A DNA stretch of 14,479 bases from JBELHJ01 sp042091495 (GCA_042091495.1 JBELHJ010000056.1:1-14479), one strand, 5' to 3'; counted from the stretch's first letter, positions 1 through 7,297 are shown. Translations and numbers: made by a program. The notes: generated by a model from the sequence alone, not told the origin.

Positions 1-521
1 GATGCAAAGTTTAAAAGTTCCTCTCTCAATTTTGCAATTTCAGAAGAGAATCCACCGCGCATTTGCTGCATGGCAATTTTATGAGAGGCTTCATTGTCAG
101 AGGCAATCAAATCAGCAACAGCTTCGGCTTGACTCAAATCTAACTTACCATTTAAAAATGCTCTCAAAGTAAATTCACCAGGTGTAGCCATCCTGCAACC
201 ATTTCTAAGCATTAATTGTATTATTTCTTGTTGTATGAAGGGACTGCCGTGACAAGAAATCTCAATAACATCTTCTCCTGTATAGGAGTTGGGATTTTTA
301 AATACACTAACAAGAACTTCGTCTAAAGTCTTATCGCCGTCTTTAATATGTCCTAAATGAATGGAATGTGTAGCTTGATCCTTAATTAACTTTCCTGGAA
401 CTACCGACACAAAAAGAGAATTACATATTGCGATAGCCTTTGGACCTGAAAGTCTAATAATTGCTATAGCACCACTTCCTGGGGCTGTTGCCAATGCAAC
501 AACGGTATCATTTAAGATCAT
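1..521 (-). CDS. mnmE: tRNA modification GTPase MnmE, N-terminal part (gene runs off the window)
   Basis: Only the first 173 codons are present; the 3' part lies beyond base 1. MnmE works with MnmG to put a carboxymethylaminomethyl group on the wobble uridine (U34) of certain tRNAs, in the cytoplasm. What is visible is the folate-binding N-terminal domain: the opening ALATAPGSGAIAIIRLSG at residues 9-26, SYTGEDVIEISCHG at 79-92 and ATPGEFTLRAFLNGKLDL at 112-129, followed by the start of the helical domain (SQAEAVADLIA, 130-140). The GTPase domain and the C-terminal cysteine motif are outside the window and cannot be checked. The start MILNDTVVAL matches the usual beginning of the family, and a TANNTTTG box lies 15 bases upstream. 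It is divergent from the thioredoxin lipoprotein gene. The family call is secure. Confidence 0.95.
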   Translation of the reverse strand, partial: MILNDTVVALATAPGSGAIAIIRLSGPKAIAICNSLFVSVVPGKLIKDQATHSIHLGHIKDGDKTLDEVLVSVFKNPNSYTGEDVIEISCHGSPFIQQEIIQLMLRNGCRMATPGEFTLRAFLNGKLDLSQAEAVADLIASDNEASHKIAMQQMRGGFSSEIAKLREELLNFA

Positions 522-536
522 ACTGATTATTTATTG

Positions 537-544
537 CAAAAATA
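537..544 (-). promoter_or_regulatory. Candidate Bacteroidota -7 box (TATTTTTG) for mnmE
   Basis: Read on the minus strand this is TATTTTTG, a full match to TANNTTTG, 15 bases before the mnmE ATG. No clear TTTG -33 element is visible at the usual distance. The predicted transcript start leaves a leader of only about ten bases. Confidence 0.45.
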
Positions 545-598
545 AACTAATAATTAATTATGCTTAAAAAAATAGCTGCATTAAAAATTGAACTTTTT

Positions 599-606
599 TA
601 TATTTG
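599..606 (+). promoter_or_regulatory. Candidate Bacteroidota -7 box (TATATTTG) for the TlpA-like gene
   Basis: TATATTTG ends 18 bases before the ATG at 625, in the 103-base divergent spacer shared with mnmE. The upstream -33 region is not a good match, so the call rests on the -7 box and its position. Confidence 0.45.
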
Positions 607-624
607 TTTTCAAAATAAAAATTC

Positions 625-1788
625 ATGAAGCATATTCTCAAAATAATCGTTTTAACACTTATTATTAACTCTTGTGAACAAACACCTAAATTACCTGAAG
701 GGGTATACAAAATAACTGGAGAAGCGTCTGGTGTATATAATGGCATAAGAGTTTATTTGAAGGAAAAAGTAGAGAACAGAGGAAGATCAAGATATGTTAT
801 AAAAGATACTGCTATTGTTATTAATGAAATGTTTGAATTTAAAGGTACTTATGATAATGAAGTATTATGGTATCTGGAAGGTAATAGCATGCAAGGAAAT
901 CTTCCACTTGTAATAACCAATGATCATGTAAAAATTGATCTAAATAAAGATAATATGGAAGAATCATTAATCAGAAACTCTAAAGTTAATGAGGCCATTT
1001 CAAAATTAGAAAACAACAGAAAAAAACTTATACAAAGACGAAGAGATTTATTCACAGAATATAAAGAAAAAAAAGATAAAAATGCTTCTTACAAAGTTGA
1101 ATTTGGAAAAACACTGAAAGGTGTTACAGACTCAATAAATTATTTAGATAAAAAATTTATATCAGAAAACAAAGACAATATTTATTGTCTTGATTTGATA
1201 AAAAAATTAAGAAAATCCAATATCACCATAGAAAATATCAATAAATTATTTAATGATTTAAATTCAAAAGTTAAAATCAACCCTACAGGATTAAAACTTA
1301 AAAATGAAATTGATATTGAAATTGAAAAAGTTAAAATGCTTCAGAAAGTAAGTATTGGCAAAATAGCACCAGAATTTAAAGCTAAAAATCCTGATGGTGA
1401 AATTGTTTCTTTAAGTGATGTGAAAGGAAAATATACCCTCATTGATTTTTGGGCAGCATGGTGTGGTCCTTGTCGTAAAGAAAATCCAAATCTTTTAGAA
1501 GTTTACAATAATTTTAATTCTAAAGGATTTGATATTATTAGTATTTCTTTAGATGGTAGAAGAGGTAAAACCGAAGGTAAAAAAGCATGGATTGATGCTA
1601 TTGACAAAGATGGAATAGGCGCATGGTATCATATCTCAAACCTAGACTACTTTAAATGTGAAATCGCAAAAACATATGGGGTTACATCCATACCGTCTTC
1701 ATTTTTAATTGATGAAAAAGGAAAAATTATTGCTAAAAACCTAAGAGGTAAAGCACTTCAAAATAAATTAAAACAACTGTTTGAGTAA
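625..1788 (+). CDS. TlpA-like thioredoxin-fold lipoprotein (thiol-disulfide oxidoreductase)
   Basis: This is a predicted envelope-anchored thiol-disulfide oxidoreductase of 387 residues. A lipoprotein signal (lipobox INSC, lipidated Cys17) is followed by a beta-rich N-terminal region, about residues 25-110, of the kind often annotated DUF4369 in Bacteroidota. Next comes a charged, probably helical or coiled-coil linker (about 115-240). A TlpA/AhpC-like thioredoxin domain follows (about 245-387). Its active site is WCGPC (Cys280 and Cys283) and the cis-proline loop is SIPSSFLID (Pro357). A further cysteine, Cys345, lies in the same domain. Such proteins typically reduce or isomerise disulfides of secreted proteins or cytochrome maturation factors; the partner is unknown here. 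The gene stands alone, divergent from mnmE and convergent with the rhomboid gene 14 bases away. Family confidence is high; the exact substrate is not inferable. Confidence 0.9.
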   Translation: MKHILKIIVLTLIINSCEQTPKLPEGVYKITGEASGVYNGIRVYLKEKVENRGRSRYVIKDTAIVINEMFEFKGTYDNEVLWYLEGNSMQGNLPLVITNDHVKIDLNKDNMEESLIRNSKVNEAISKLENNRKKLIQRRRDLFTEYKEKKDKNASYKVEFGKTLKGVTDSINYLDKKFISENKDNIYCLDLIKKLRKSNITIENINKLFNDLNSKVKINPTGLKLKNEIDIEIEKVKMLQKVSIGKIAPEFKAKNPDGEIVSLSDVKGKYTLIDFWAAWCGPCRKENPNLLEVYNNFNSKGFDIISISLDGRRGKTEGKKAWIDAIDKDGIGAWYHISNLDYFKCEIAKTYGVTSIPSSFLIDEKGKIIAKNLRGKALQNKLKQLFE

Positions 1789-1800
1789 TAGGAAGATTCC

Positions 1801-1827
1801 TCTTATAATTTATTTGTTTTTATAAGA
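1801..1827. terminator. Weak AT-rich hairpin between convergent genes
   Basis: TCTTATAA (1801-1808) and TTATAAGA (1820-1827) form a perfect 8-bp inverted repeat with an 11-base loop. It overlaps the stop codon and last codons of the rhomboid gene and begins 12 bases after the TlpA-like stop. The loop is T-rich, but no strong T tract follows the stem on either side, so a terminator role is only a suggestion. Confidence 0.3.
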
Positions 1828-2453
1828 TAGAACAACACAATAATTGGTATAGCCAACAAAACGACCATTCCCAGGCGGTCAAACAATAATCCTGGCCATA
1901 TTAATAAGGTTGTAAAATAGCCTCCTACTGCCCCACCAAAGTGCGCGTCGTGACCAATGTTTCCCATCTGCTTTTTCATACCATAAATAGAATAAAACAA
2001 ATAGCCAATGCCAAAAATATAAGCTGGGATTGGAATAGGAATGAAAAACAAATACAGTGACATATTGGGTTCTAACAAAATAGCGGCATAAAGAATACCT
2101 GTTACTGCGCCGCTAGCGCCAATAGCACTGTAATAAGGTTGATGTTTATGAAAAAAATAGGCTAAGAAATTACCAACAAATAAGCTTACAAAATAAATAA
2201 TGAGAAAGTTAATACTACCCATATAAGCTACAACCACATTTGCAAACATGTATAATGTAAACAAATTAAAGAACAAATGGGTGAAATTAGCATGTAAAAA
2301 GGCAGCACTTAAATACCTAATGTACTCTCCATTCTTAATACTTCCAATATTAAATTTATAGCGTTCAAAGAAACCAAAATCATTAAAACCCTTAACAGAT
2401 ACTAAAATATTGGCCAAAATAACCAGAATAACTTCAAGACTTAATTGTTGCAT
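1803..2453 (-). CDS. Rhomboid-family intramembrane serine protease
   Basis: This 216-residue polytopic membrane protein has roughly six hydrophobic segments and the rhomboid signature. The motif HLFFN (His59, Asn63) corresponds to the oxyanion-side HxxxN in membrane helix 2. GASG gives the nucleophile Ser114, and the run from His168 to Gly174 (HDAHFGG) supplies the catalytic His171. The Ser-His dyad is therefore complete, so an active protease cutting membrane-spanning substrates in the inner membrane is expected. No extra cytosolic or zinc-finger domain is present; it is the minimal bacterial core. The ATG at 2453 gives a short hydrophobic start without a signal peptide, as expected. It is divergent from the acyltransferase gene (57-base spacer) and convergent with the thioredoxin lipoprotein gene. 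Substrates cannot be told from the context. Confidence 0.92.
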   Translation of the reverse strand: MQQLSLEVILVILANILVSVKGFNDFGFFERYKFNIGSIKNGEYIRYLSAAFLHANFTHLFFNLFTLYMFANVVVAYMGSINFLIIYFVSLFVGNFLAYFFHKHQPYYSAIGASGAVTGILYAAILLEPNMSLYLFFIPIPIPAYIFGIGYLFYSIYGMKKQMGNIGHDAHFGGAVGGYFTTLLIWPGLLFDRLGMVVLLAIPIIVLFYLIKTNKL

Positions 2454-2480
2454 AAATCGGTCAAAAAAACTTTATTAAAC

Positions 2481-2488
2481 TATATTTG
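2481..2488 (+). promoter_or_regulatory. Candidate -7 box (TATATTTG) for the acyltransferase gene
   Basis: TATATTTG is followed 22 bases later by the ATG at 2511. It is separated by four bases (TCTG) from a second such box on the opposite strand. No convincing -33 element is seen. Confidence 0.45.
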
Positions 2489-2492
2489 TCTG

Positions 2493-2500
2493 CAAATCTA
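2493..2500 (-). promoter_or_regulatory. Candidate -7 box (TAGATTTG) for the rhomboid gene
   Basis: On the minus strand this reads TAGATTTG, a full TANNTTTG match, 39 bases before the rhomboid ATG. It faces the plus-strand box at 2481-2488, so polymerase bound at one should block the other. Confidence 0.4.
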
Positions 2501-2510
2501 ATAAAACATA

Positions 2511-3401
2511 ATGCAATTAGTAATTTACGTACTGTTATATCCAATACTTTATTTTATTTCTATTCTTCCCTTTAGATTGTTGTATGCATTTTCTGATTTT
2601 TTATATCTTATAATTTATAGAGTTTTTGGCTATAGAAAAAAAGTTGTATTTGATAACCTAAAATTAGTTTACCTCAATAAAACTAAAAAAGAACTGAAAC
2701 AGATTGCAAAACTGTTTTATCACCACTTGTGCGATATGATGGTAGAATCTATTAAATCTATAACTATCAGTGAAAAAAGCATGAAATCGCACTTTACTTT
2801 TAAAAATATTGAACTTATTAAAGAACTTGAAGCCAAAAATAGAAGTATCATACTAATGTGTGCCCACTATGGCAGCTGGGAATGGATTTTTATTCTACAG
2901 ACTTACGTTTCTCATAAAGGTTATGCTGTTTATAAAAAACTATCTAATCCTTATTTTGATAAACTTTTTAAACGCATTAGGGCAAAATATAATAGCCATT
3001 TAATAACAACCAAACAAACTATTCCTACCCTAATACAATCAAAGCAAAAAGGGGAACTTACCATAAGCGGTTTTGTTTCTGACCAGTCTCCTAGAATTCA
3101 CAAAACACACCACTGGGGAAATTTTATGGGTATTGATGTTCCTGTTTTTACAGGCGCAGAAATGCTTGCAAAAAAACTTGATATGAGTGTGGTGTTTTTT
3201 AGAGTAAAACGCTTAAAAAGAGGTTATTATGAAACCACTTTTGAACTCATGGCTGAAAACCCAAAAAAATTTGCAGACTACGCAATTACAGATGATTTCT
3301 TAAAACGGGTTGAAAAACAAATACATGAAGCACCACAATATTATTTATGGACGCACAAAAGGTGGAAGCATCGTAATCAAAATAAAACCACTGCCTCCTA
3401 A
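2511..3401 (+). CDS. LpxL/HtrB-type lysophospholipid (lipid A) acyltransferase family protein
   Basis: This 296-residue protein has an N-terminal hydrophobic anchor (about residues 3-38) and matches the family that transfers a secondary acyl chain, usually from acyl-ACP, to lipid A precursors at the inner face of the cytoplasmic membrane. The catalytic HX4(D/E) motif is CAHYGSWEW, with His119 and Glu124. SDQSP (190-194) and PVFTGAEMLAKK (211-222) are the further conserved blocks. The ending YYLWTHKRWKHR (277-288) is typical. In Bacteroidota the family also contains enzymes acting on other acceptors, so lipid A is likely but not proven. The length is normal. The gene's TAA overlaps the TAG of the opposing mutase gene by four bases. 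No symbol is given because lpxL, lpxM and relatives cannot be separated by eye. Confidence 0.85.
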   Translation: MQLVIYVLLYPILYFISILPFRLLYAFSDFLYLIIYRVFGYRKKVVFDNLKLVYLNKTKKELKQIAKLFYHHLCDMMVESIKSITISEKSMKSHFTFKNIELIKELEAKNRSIILMCAHYGSWEWIFILQTYVSHKGYAVYKKLSNPYFDKLFKRIRAKYNSHLITTKQTIPTLIQSKQKGELTISGFVSDQSPRIHKTHHWGNFMGIDVPVFTGAEMLAKKLDMSVVFFRVKRLKRGYYETTFELMAENPKKFADYAITDDFLKRVEKQIHEAPQYYLWTHKRWKHRNQNKTTAS

Positions 3402-3410
3402 ATAGAGGCA
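3392..3410. terminator. Bidirectional hairpin terminator holding both stop codons in its loop
   Basis: TGCCTC (3392-3397) pairs perfectly with GAGGCA (3405-3410). The 7-base loop CTAAATA contains the overlapping stop codons of the two convergent genes. To the right the plus strand reads ATAGCTTTTATTT. To the left the minus strand reads GTGGTTTTATTTTG. Both directions therefore have a hairpin followed by a T-rich tract. Confidence 0.6.
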
Positions 3411-4786
3411 ATAGCTTTTATTTCTGATATTATTTTATTAGCTAGACTATTTGCTGCATCAGCAGTCATAGCCTCGGTATAAATTCTAATGATTGGCTCT
3501 GTATTACTTTTTCTTAAATGTACCCAACTCTCCTTAAAATCAATTTTTACACCATCTATAGTTGTAATTCTCTCACCGTTATATTTGGATTCCATTGCTT
3601 TTAAGATACCATCAACATCAAGATTTGGAGTAAGCTCAATTTTCTTTTTACTCATAAAGTAATTTGGATATGAAGCTCTTAAAGCACTTACAGACATTTT
3701 CTTATCTGCCAATAAACTTAAAAACAAGGCCACACCAACCAAAGCGTCTCTACCGTAATGTAATTCTGGATAGATAATACCTCCATTACCCTCTCCACCG
3801 ATAATAGCATTGTTTTTTTTCATAAGTTCTACAACATTAACTTCCCCAACAGCACTAGCCTCATATTGTCCACCGTGTTTTGCAGTAACATCACTTAACG
3901 CACGTGTAGAACTCATATTACTTACAGTATTACCCGGTGTTTGCGACAATACGTAATCGGCACAAGCTACCAATGTGTATTCTTCACCAAACATTTCACC
4001 ATTTTCATCCATAAAAGCCAATCGGTCTACATCTGGATCAACAACAATACCAAAATCACAGGCCGAAGATTTTACAGCTTCAGATAAATCTGTTAAATGC
4101 TCTTTTAACGGTTCTGGATTGTGTGGAAAATGTCCTGTAGGATCACAATATAGCTTGGTAGTTTCAACACCCAACTCCTCTAACAATCGTGGAATAGCAA
4201 TTCCTCCTGTAGAGTTCACTCCATCAACAACCACCCTAAATTTAGCTTTCTTTATGGCTTCTACGTTAACTAAAGGTAAGTTTAATACCTCATCAACATG
4301 AATATCTATGTATGCATCATTACGTTTTATAGTACCTAAATCATCTACTTCTGCAAATTGAAAATTATCAGACTCTGCAATTTCAAGGATTTTTTGCCCT
4401 TCTGCTGCATTCAAAAATTCTCCTTTCTCATTCAATAATTTTAAAGCATTCCATTGTTTTGGATTGTGACTGGCCGTTAAAATAATACCACCATCTGCAT
4501 GCTCCAAAGGTACGGCAACCTCTACGGTTGGCGTTGTAGATAAATCTAAATCAATGATATCTATTCCTAAACCAACCAAAGTTTGCATAACTAAACTTTG
4601 AATCATATGGCCAGACAATCTTGCATCTCTCCCCACCACAACTGTCAATGACTCTTTATTTCTATAAGATTTTAGCCAAACTCCATATGATGCTGCAAAT
4701 TTAACAGCATCTATTGGCGTAAGATTATCACCAACATTACCTCCTATAGTTCCTCTAATTCCCGATATTGATTTTATTAAAGTCAT
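3398..4786 (-). CDS. glmM: Phosphoglucosamine mutase / phosphomannomutase-type hexose-phosphate mutase (GlmM-like)
   Basis: This is a complete alpha-D-phosphohexomutase of 462 residues. It interconverts the 6- and 1-phosphates of a hexose; as GlmM it makes glucosamine-1-phosphate for UDP-GlcNAc, peptidoglycan and lipid A. Domain 1 carries the catalytic phosphoserine in TASHNP (Ser106), after VVVGRDARLSG (49-59). Domain 2 has the metal loop DPDVDR (Asp250, Asp252, Asp254). Domain 3 has the sugar-binding loop GEGNGG (331-336). Domain 4 has the phosphate-binding loop RKSNTEP (425-431). All four functional loops are intact. The sugar loop is GEGNGG, not the GExSGH seen in many GlmM or PMM/PGM enzymes, so the substrate (glucosamine, mannose or glucose phosphate) is uncertain; in Bacteroidota such proteins are usually annotated as GlmM. 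The gene is monocistronic as far as seen, ending convergently in the acyltransferase gene. Confidence 0.85.
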   Translation of the reverse strand: MTLIKSISGIRGTIGGNVGDNLTPIDAVKFAASYGVWLKSYRNKESLTVVVGRDARLSGHMIQSLVMQTLVGLGIDIIDLDLSTTPTVEVAVPLEHADGGIILTASHNPKQWNALKLLNEKGEFLNAAEGQKILEIAESDNFQFAEVDDLGTIKRNDAYIDIHVDEVLNLPLVNVEAIKKAKFRVVVDGVNSTGGIAIPRLLEELGVETTKLYCDPTGHFPHNPEPLKEHLTDLSEAVKSSACDFGIVVDPDVDRLAFMDENGEMFGEEYTLVACADYVLSQTPGNTVSNMSSTRALSDVTAKHGGQYEASAVGEVNVVELMKKNNAIIGGEGNGGIIYPELHYGRDALVGVALFLSLLADKKMSVSALRASYPNYFMSKKKIELTPNLDVDGILKAMESKYNGERITTIDGVKIDFKESWVHLRKSNTEPIIRIYTEAMTADAANSLANKIISEIKAIASI

Positions 4787-4808
4787 TTTGGTTTTTTTTA
4801 ATTTTCGA

Positions 4809-4816
4809 CAAATATA
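4809..4816 (-). promoter_or_regulatory. Candidate -7 box (TATATTTG) for the hexose-phosphate mutase gene
   Basis: The minus strand reads TATATTTG, 22 bases before the ATG at 4786, followed by an A-rich leader. It lies in the 68-base divergent spacer. I found no equally good box for the plus-strand gene starting at 4855. Confidence 0.45.
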
Positions 4817-4854
4817 AAAGTATTCTAATGATTTAAAGAGGGAATATGTAAATT

Positions 4855-5445
4855 ATGGCCTTGAATTATTTAGCACATATTTACTTATCCTTTGATAATA
4901 AACCTCGAGCTATTGGAAACTTTATTGCAGATGCAGTCAAAGGAAAACGATATTTAGAATATCCCGAAGAAATTCAAAAAGGTATTCAAATGCACAGAGC
5001 TATAGATACATTTACAGATCAGCATGAAGCATTTAAAAAAAGTAAACAAAAACTTTTTAGTATCTATAGTCATTACAGTGCTGTAATTGTTGATATTTTT
5101 TATGATCATTTTCTAGCTAAAAATTGGAATAAATATCATGATAAATCCTTATTAAAATTCACTACAGCATTTTACACCAGTCTTAGTTTACACTCTGATT
5201 TACTTCCTGAAAAAATTTGTAAGATGATGCCGTACATGATTGAACAAAATTGGCTTTATAATTACCAATATATTGAAGGAATACAGCGGGTTCTTGAAGG
5301 CATGAATAGAAGAACTAAAGGAAAATCAAACATGCATCTTGCTACCAATGAATTATTACAATATTACTCAGATTTTGAAAATGAATTTTTTGTATGCTTT
5401 AATGATGTAACTTTATACACCAAAGATTTGACTAATACCTTTTAA
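4855..5445 (+). CDS. acpH: Acyl carrier protein phosphodiesterase (AcpH family, DUF479)
   Basis: This cytoplasmic enzyme is predicted to remove the 4'-phosphopantetheine arm from holo-ACP, returning apo-ACP. The 196 residues match the family along their length. The opening is NYLAHIYLS (4-12), and the early metal-site block GNFIADAVKG spans 21-30. MHRAIDTFTD (46-55) contains His47, Asp51 and Asp55, and VDIFYDHFLAKNW (79-91) contains Asp80, Asp84 and His85. These His/Asp residues are the expected divalent-metal site of this HD-like fold. AGAGGGA lies about 11 bases before the ATG and could act as a weak ribosome site, which is uncommon among its neighbours. Its TAA shares one base with the ATG of the gamma-glutamyltransferase gene, implying coupled translation. 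The symbol follows the E. coli family member; orthology is inferred. Confidence 0.85.
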   Translation: MALNYLAHIYLSFDNKPRAIGNFIADAVKGKRYLEYPEEIQKGIQMHRAIDTFTDQHEAFKKSKQKLFSIYSHYSAVIVDIFYDHFLAKNWNKYHDKSLLKFTTAFYTSLSLHSDLLPEKICKMMPYMIEQNWLYNYQYIEGIQRVLEGMNRRTKGKSNMHLATNELLQYYSDFENEFFVCFNDVTLYTKDLTNTF

Positions 5446-7148
5446 TGAAACTCCTGCATTTAGTTTTTTTACTTTTTATCTCAGTACTGACGTCCTGTAA
5501 AGAAAATATTCCTAAAACATTTAACCACGATAAATCTAACCATTATAAAGGAATGGTTGTTTCTGCTAGAAAAGAGGCTTCTGATATTGGAATTCAAATT
5601 ATGAAACTAGGTGGTAACGCTTTTGATGCCATGCTAGCCACAGAATTAGCTTTAGCAGTTGTTCATCCATGTGCTGGCAATTTAGGCGGAGGAGGATTTA
5701 TGGTTTATAGATTAAATAATGGAGAAACTGGCACCTTAGATTACAGAGAAAAGGCTCCGCTTAATGCAAGTAAAAACATGTACCTAAATAATGATCGTTC
5801 GATCATTAAAAACCTTAGTAAAATTGGTATTAAAGCAGTAGGTGTTCCAGGAACTGTAAAAGGTGTTTTTAAAGCTCACAAACGTTTTGGTTTATTACCT
5901 GCTAAAGAGGTGTTAAAACCTGTGATTGCACTAGCCAAAAACGGTTATATTATTACTAGAAAACAGTACAACAGAATTAAAGAATACGATAGTATTTTAA
6001 GATTAGTTAATGGCGATCAAATTCTTTTTAAGCCTGATTTAAAAATTGGAGATACTATTGTAAATATAAAATTAGCTGAAACGTTAAGTAGATTAGCTAT
6101 TAGCGGAAGTGATGATTTTTACACAGGAGAATCCTCTAAAAAATTATTAAATTTTATTTCCAACAAATCAGGAATCATAAATGCAGATGATCTTAAATCA
6201 TACGATGCTATATGGAGAACCCCACTTACTTTCTCTTTTAAAGACTATACAATTCATTCAATGGGTCCGCCGTCAAGTGGTGGTATTGTTTTGGGGCAGA
6301 TTTTAAAAATGATTTCACCTTATCTAAACCAAACACATACTCCAAATTCCGAAGCATACGTTAAATTATTAGTGGAAGCAGAAAAAAGAGCTTATGCAGA
6401 CAGAAGCTATTATCTTGGTGATCCAGATTTTGTTAACATTCCTAAAGACAAATTACTTGATCCTAAATATTTGAACAAAAGACTCACTGAGTTTGCATTG
6501 GATTCTATAATACCATCATCTAAAATTTCATATGGTGACCCAAATTTTATAAATAATGAAAGCTCAGAAACAACACACTATTCAATCGTTGACCATCAGG
6601 GTAATGCTGTTTCTGTGACAACCACACTAAATAGTAATTATGGTTCTAAAGTTTTTGTTCCAGAATTAGGTATTTTTCTAAACAATGAAATGGACGATTT
6701 TAGTATCAAACCTGGAATCCCTAATAACTACGGGCTTATTGGTGGTGAAGCTAACAGTATAAAGCCCCAAAAACGTATGTTAAGTTCAATGACACCAACT
6801 ATTGTTGAGAAAAACAATGAATTATTTCTTGTTGTTGGCTCGCCTGGTGGATCAACGATCATTACATCGGTACTTCAAACCATACTTAACGTTGTTCATC
6901 ACCAAATGCCAATACAAAAAGCAGTTGACTACCCTAGATTTCATCACCAGTGGTTGCCAGATGAAATTAGAATGGAAAAAAACAGATTTGTAGATTCAAT
7001 AAAAATATCATTGAAAAATTATGGCTATAAATTAAATGATAATGAATATGAATATATAGGTATAATTGATGCCATACAAGTTAATAAGGATTGCACATTG
7101 ATTGGTGGTGCTGACCACCGAGGTGATGATCATGCATCTGGATTTTAA
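5445..7148 (+). CDS. ggt: Gamma-glutamyltransferase (glutathione hydrolase), lipoprotein form
   Basis: This envelope enzyme cleaves gamma-glutamyl bonds (glutathione and related peptides) and may transfer the glutamyl group. Its 567 residues start with a lipoprotein signal (lipobox LTSC, Cys18), suggesting membrane anchoring where many bacterial GGTs are soluble periplasmic proteins. The precursor is expected to cut itself between Glu375 and Thr376 in ETTHYS, making Thr376 the N-terminal nucleophile of the small subunit. Arg101 in DYREKAP matches the residue that holds the substrate carboxylate. The SSMTPTIV block (447-454) and GSPGGS (465-470) form the rest of the active site. The ending GADHRGDDHASGF is typical. 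The ATG overlaps the stop of the ACP phosphodiesterase by one base. All key residues are present, so it should be active. Confidence 0.95.
   Translation: MKLLHLVFLLFISVLTSCKENIPKTFNHDKSNHYKGMVVSARKEASDIGIQIMKLGGNAFDAMLATELALAVVHPCAGNLGGGGFMVYRLNNGETGTLDYREKAPLNASKNMYLNNDRSIIKNLSKIGIKAVGVPGTVKGVFKAHKRFGLLPAKEVLKPVIALAKNGYIITRKQYNRIKEYDSILRLVNGDQILFKPDLKIGDTIVNIKLAETLSRLAISGSDDFYTGESSKKLLNFISNKSGIINADDLKSYDAIWRTPLTFSFKDYTIHSMGPPSSGGIVLGQILKMISPYLNQTHTPNSEAYVKLLVEAEKRAYADRSYYLGDPDFVNIPKDKLLDPKYLNKRLTEFALDSIIPSSKISYGDPNFINNESSETTHYSIVDHQGNAVSVTTTLNSNYGSKVFVPELGIFLNNEMDDFSIKPGIPNNYGLIGGEANSIKPQKRMLSSMTPTIVEKNNELFLVVGSPGGSTIITSVLQTILNVVHHQMPIQKAVDYPRFHHQWLPDEIRMEKNRFVDSIKISLKNYGYKLNDNEYEYIGIIDAIQVNKDCTLIGGADHRGDDHASGF
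5789..5808. repeat. Perfect 9-bp inverted repeat inside the GGT gene
   Basis: TAATGATCG and CGATCATTA are exact reverse complements separated by TT. The dyad lies within codons for NNDRSIIKN. It contains two GATC sites. No function is evident; by composition one such dyad in a window this size is not surprising. Confidence 0.5.
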
Positions 7149-7153
7149 AAATT

Positions 7154-7297
7154 ATGATAGACATAACCATATTAACAGACCCAAGGTATACAACTGATTA
7201 TCCTAAAGACCCATACAAACACAATGAATTTTTAAAAGATGATTTATTATTTAAGATCATAATGAGTGTTAAAGCCATAAAAAAACATATCATTTAA
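7154..7297 (+). pseudogene. 47-codon ORF, possible 5' remnant of an ATP-grasp-type gene
   Basis: In the 151-base gap between the GGT gene and the next gene, an ATG six bases after the GGT stop opens a 47-codon frame ending in TAA two bases before the next ATG. The product starts MIDITILTDPRYTTDY and continues with DPYKHNEFLKDDLLFKIIMS. From memory, this resembles the first ~35 residues of a Bacteroidota ATP-grasp (glutathione-synthetase-like) family, whose members begin with a short beta strand plus LTDxRY and later carry N...EDxLL. If so, everything after about residue 37 is lost, and the ATP-binding core is absent. It could instead be a genuine small protein filling the operon, given its tight spacing on both sides. 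I cannot decide without a search. Confidence 0.4.

Noticed and set aside
564..746. 60-codon minus-strand open frame spanning the mnmE/TlpA-like spacer
   Set aside because: It lies antisense to the signal peptide of the lipoprotein gene and over its promoter, has low-complexity AT-driven sequence and no recognisable motif.
1270..1340. ATTGA-rich stretch in the TlpA-like gene as a tandem repeat
   Set aside because: It encodes a short charged helix-like segment (NEIDIEIEKVK) with imperfect units; this is ordinary low-complexity AT-rich coding sequence.
3975..4301. 108-codon plus-strand open frame
   Set aside because: It is the antisense shadow of the mutase gene, whose own frame has all family motifs; the Ser/Thr-rich product is typical of a shadow.
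6802..6993. 63-codon plus-strand open frame
   Set aside because: It lies in another frame of the GGT gene, across conserved active-site codons.
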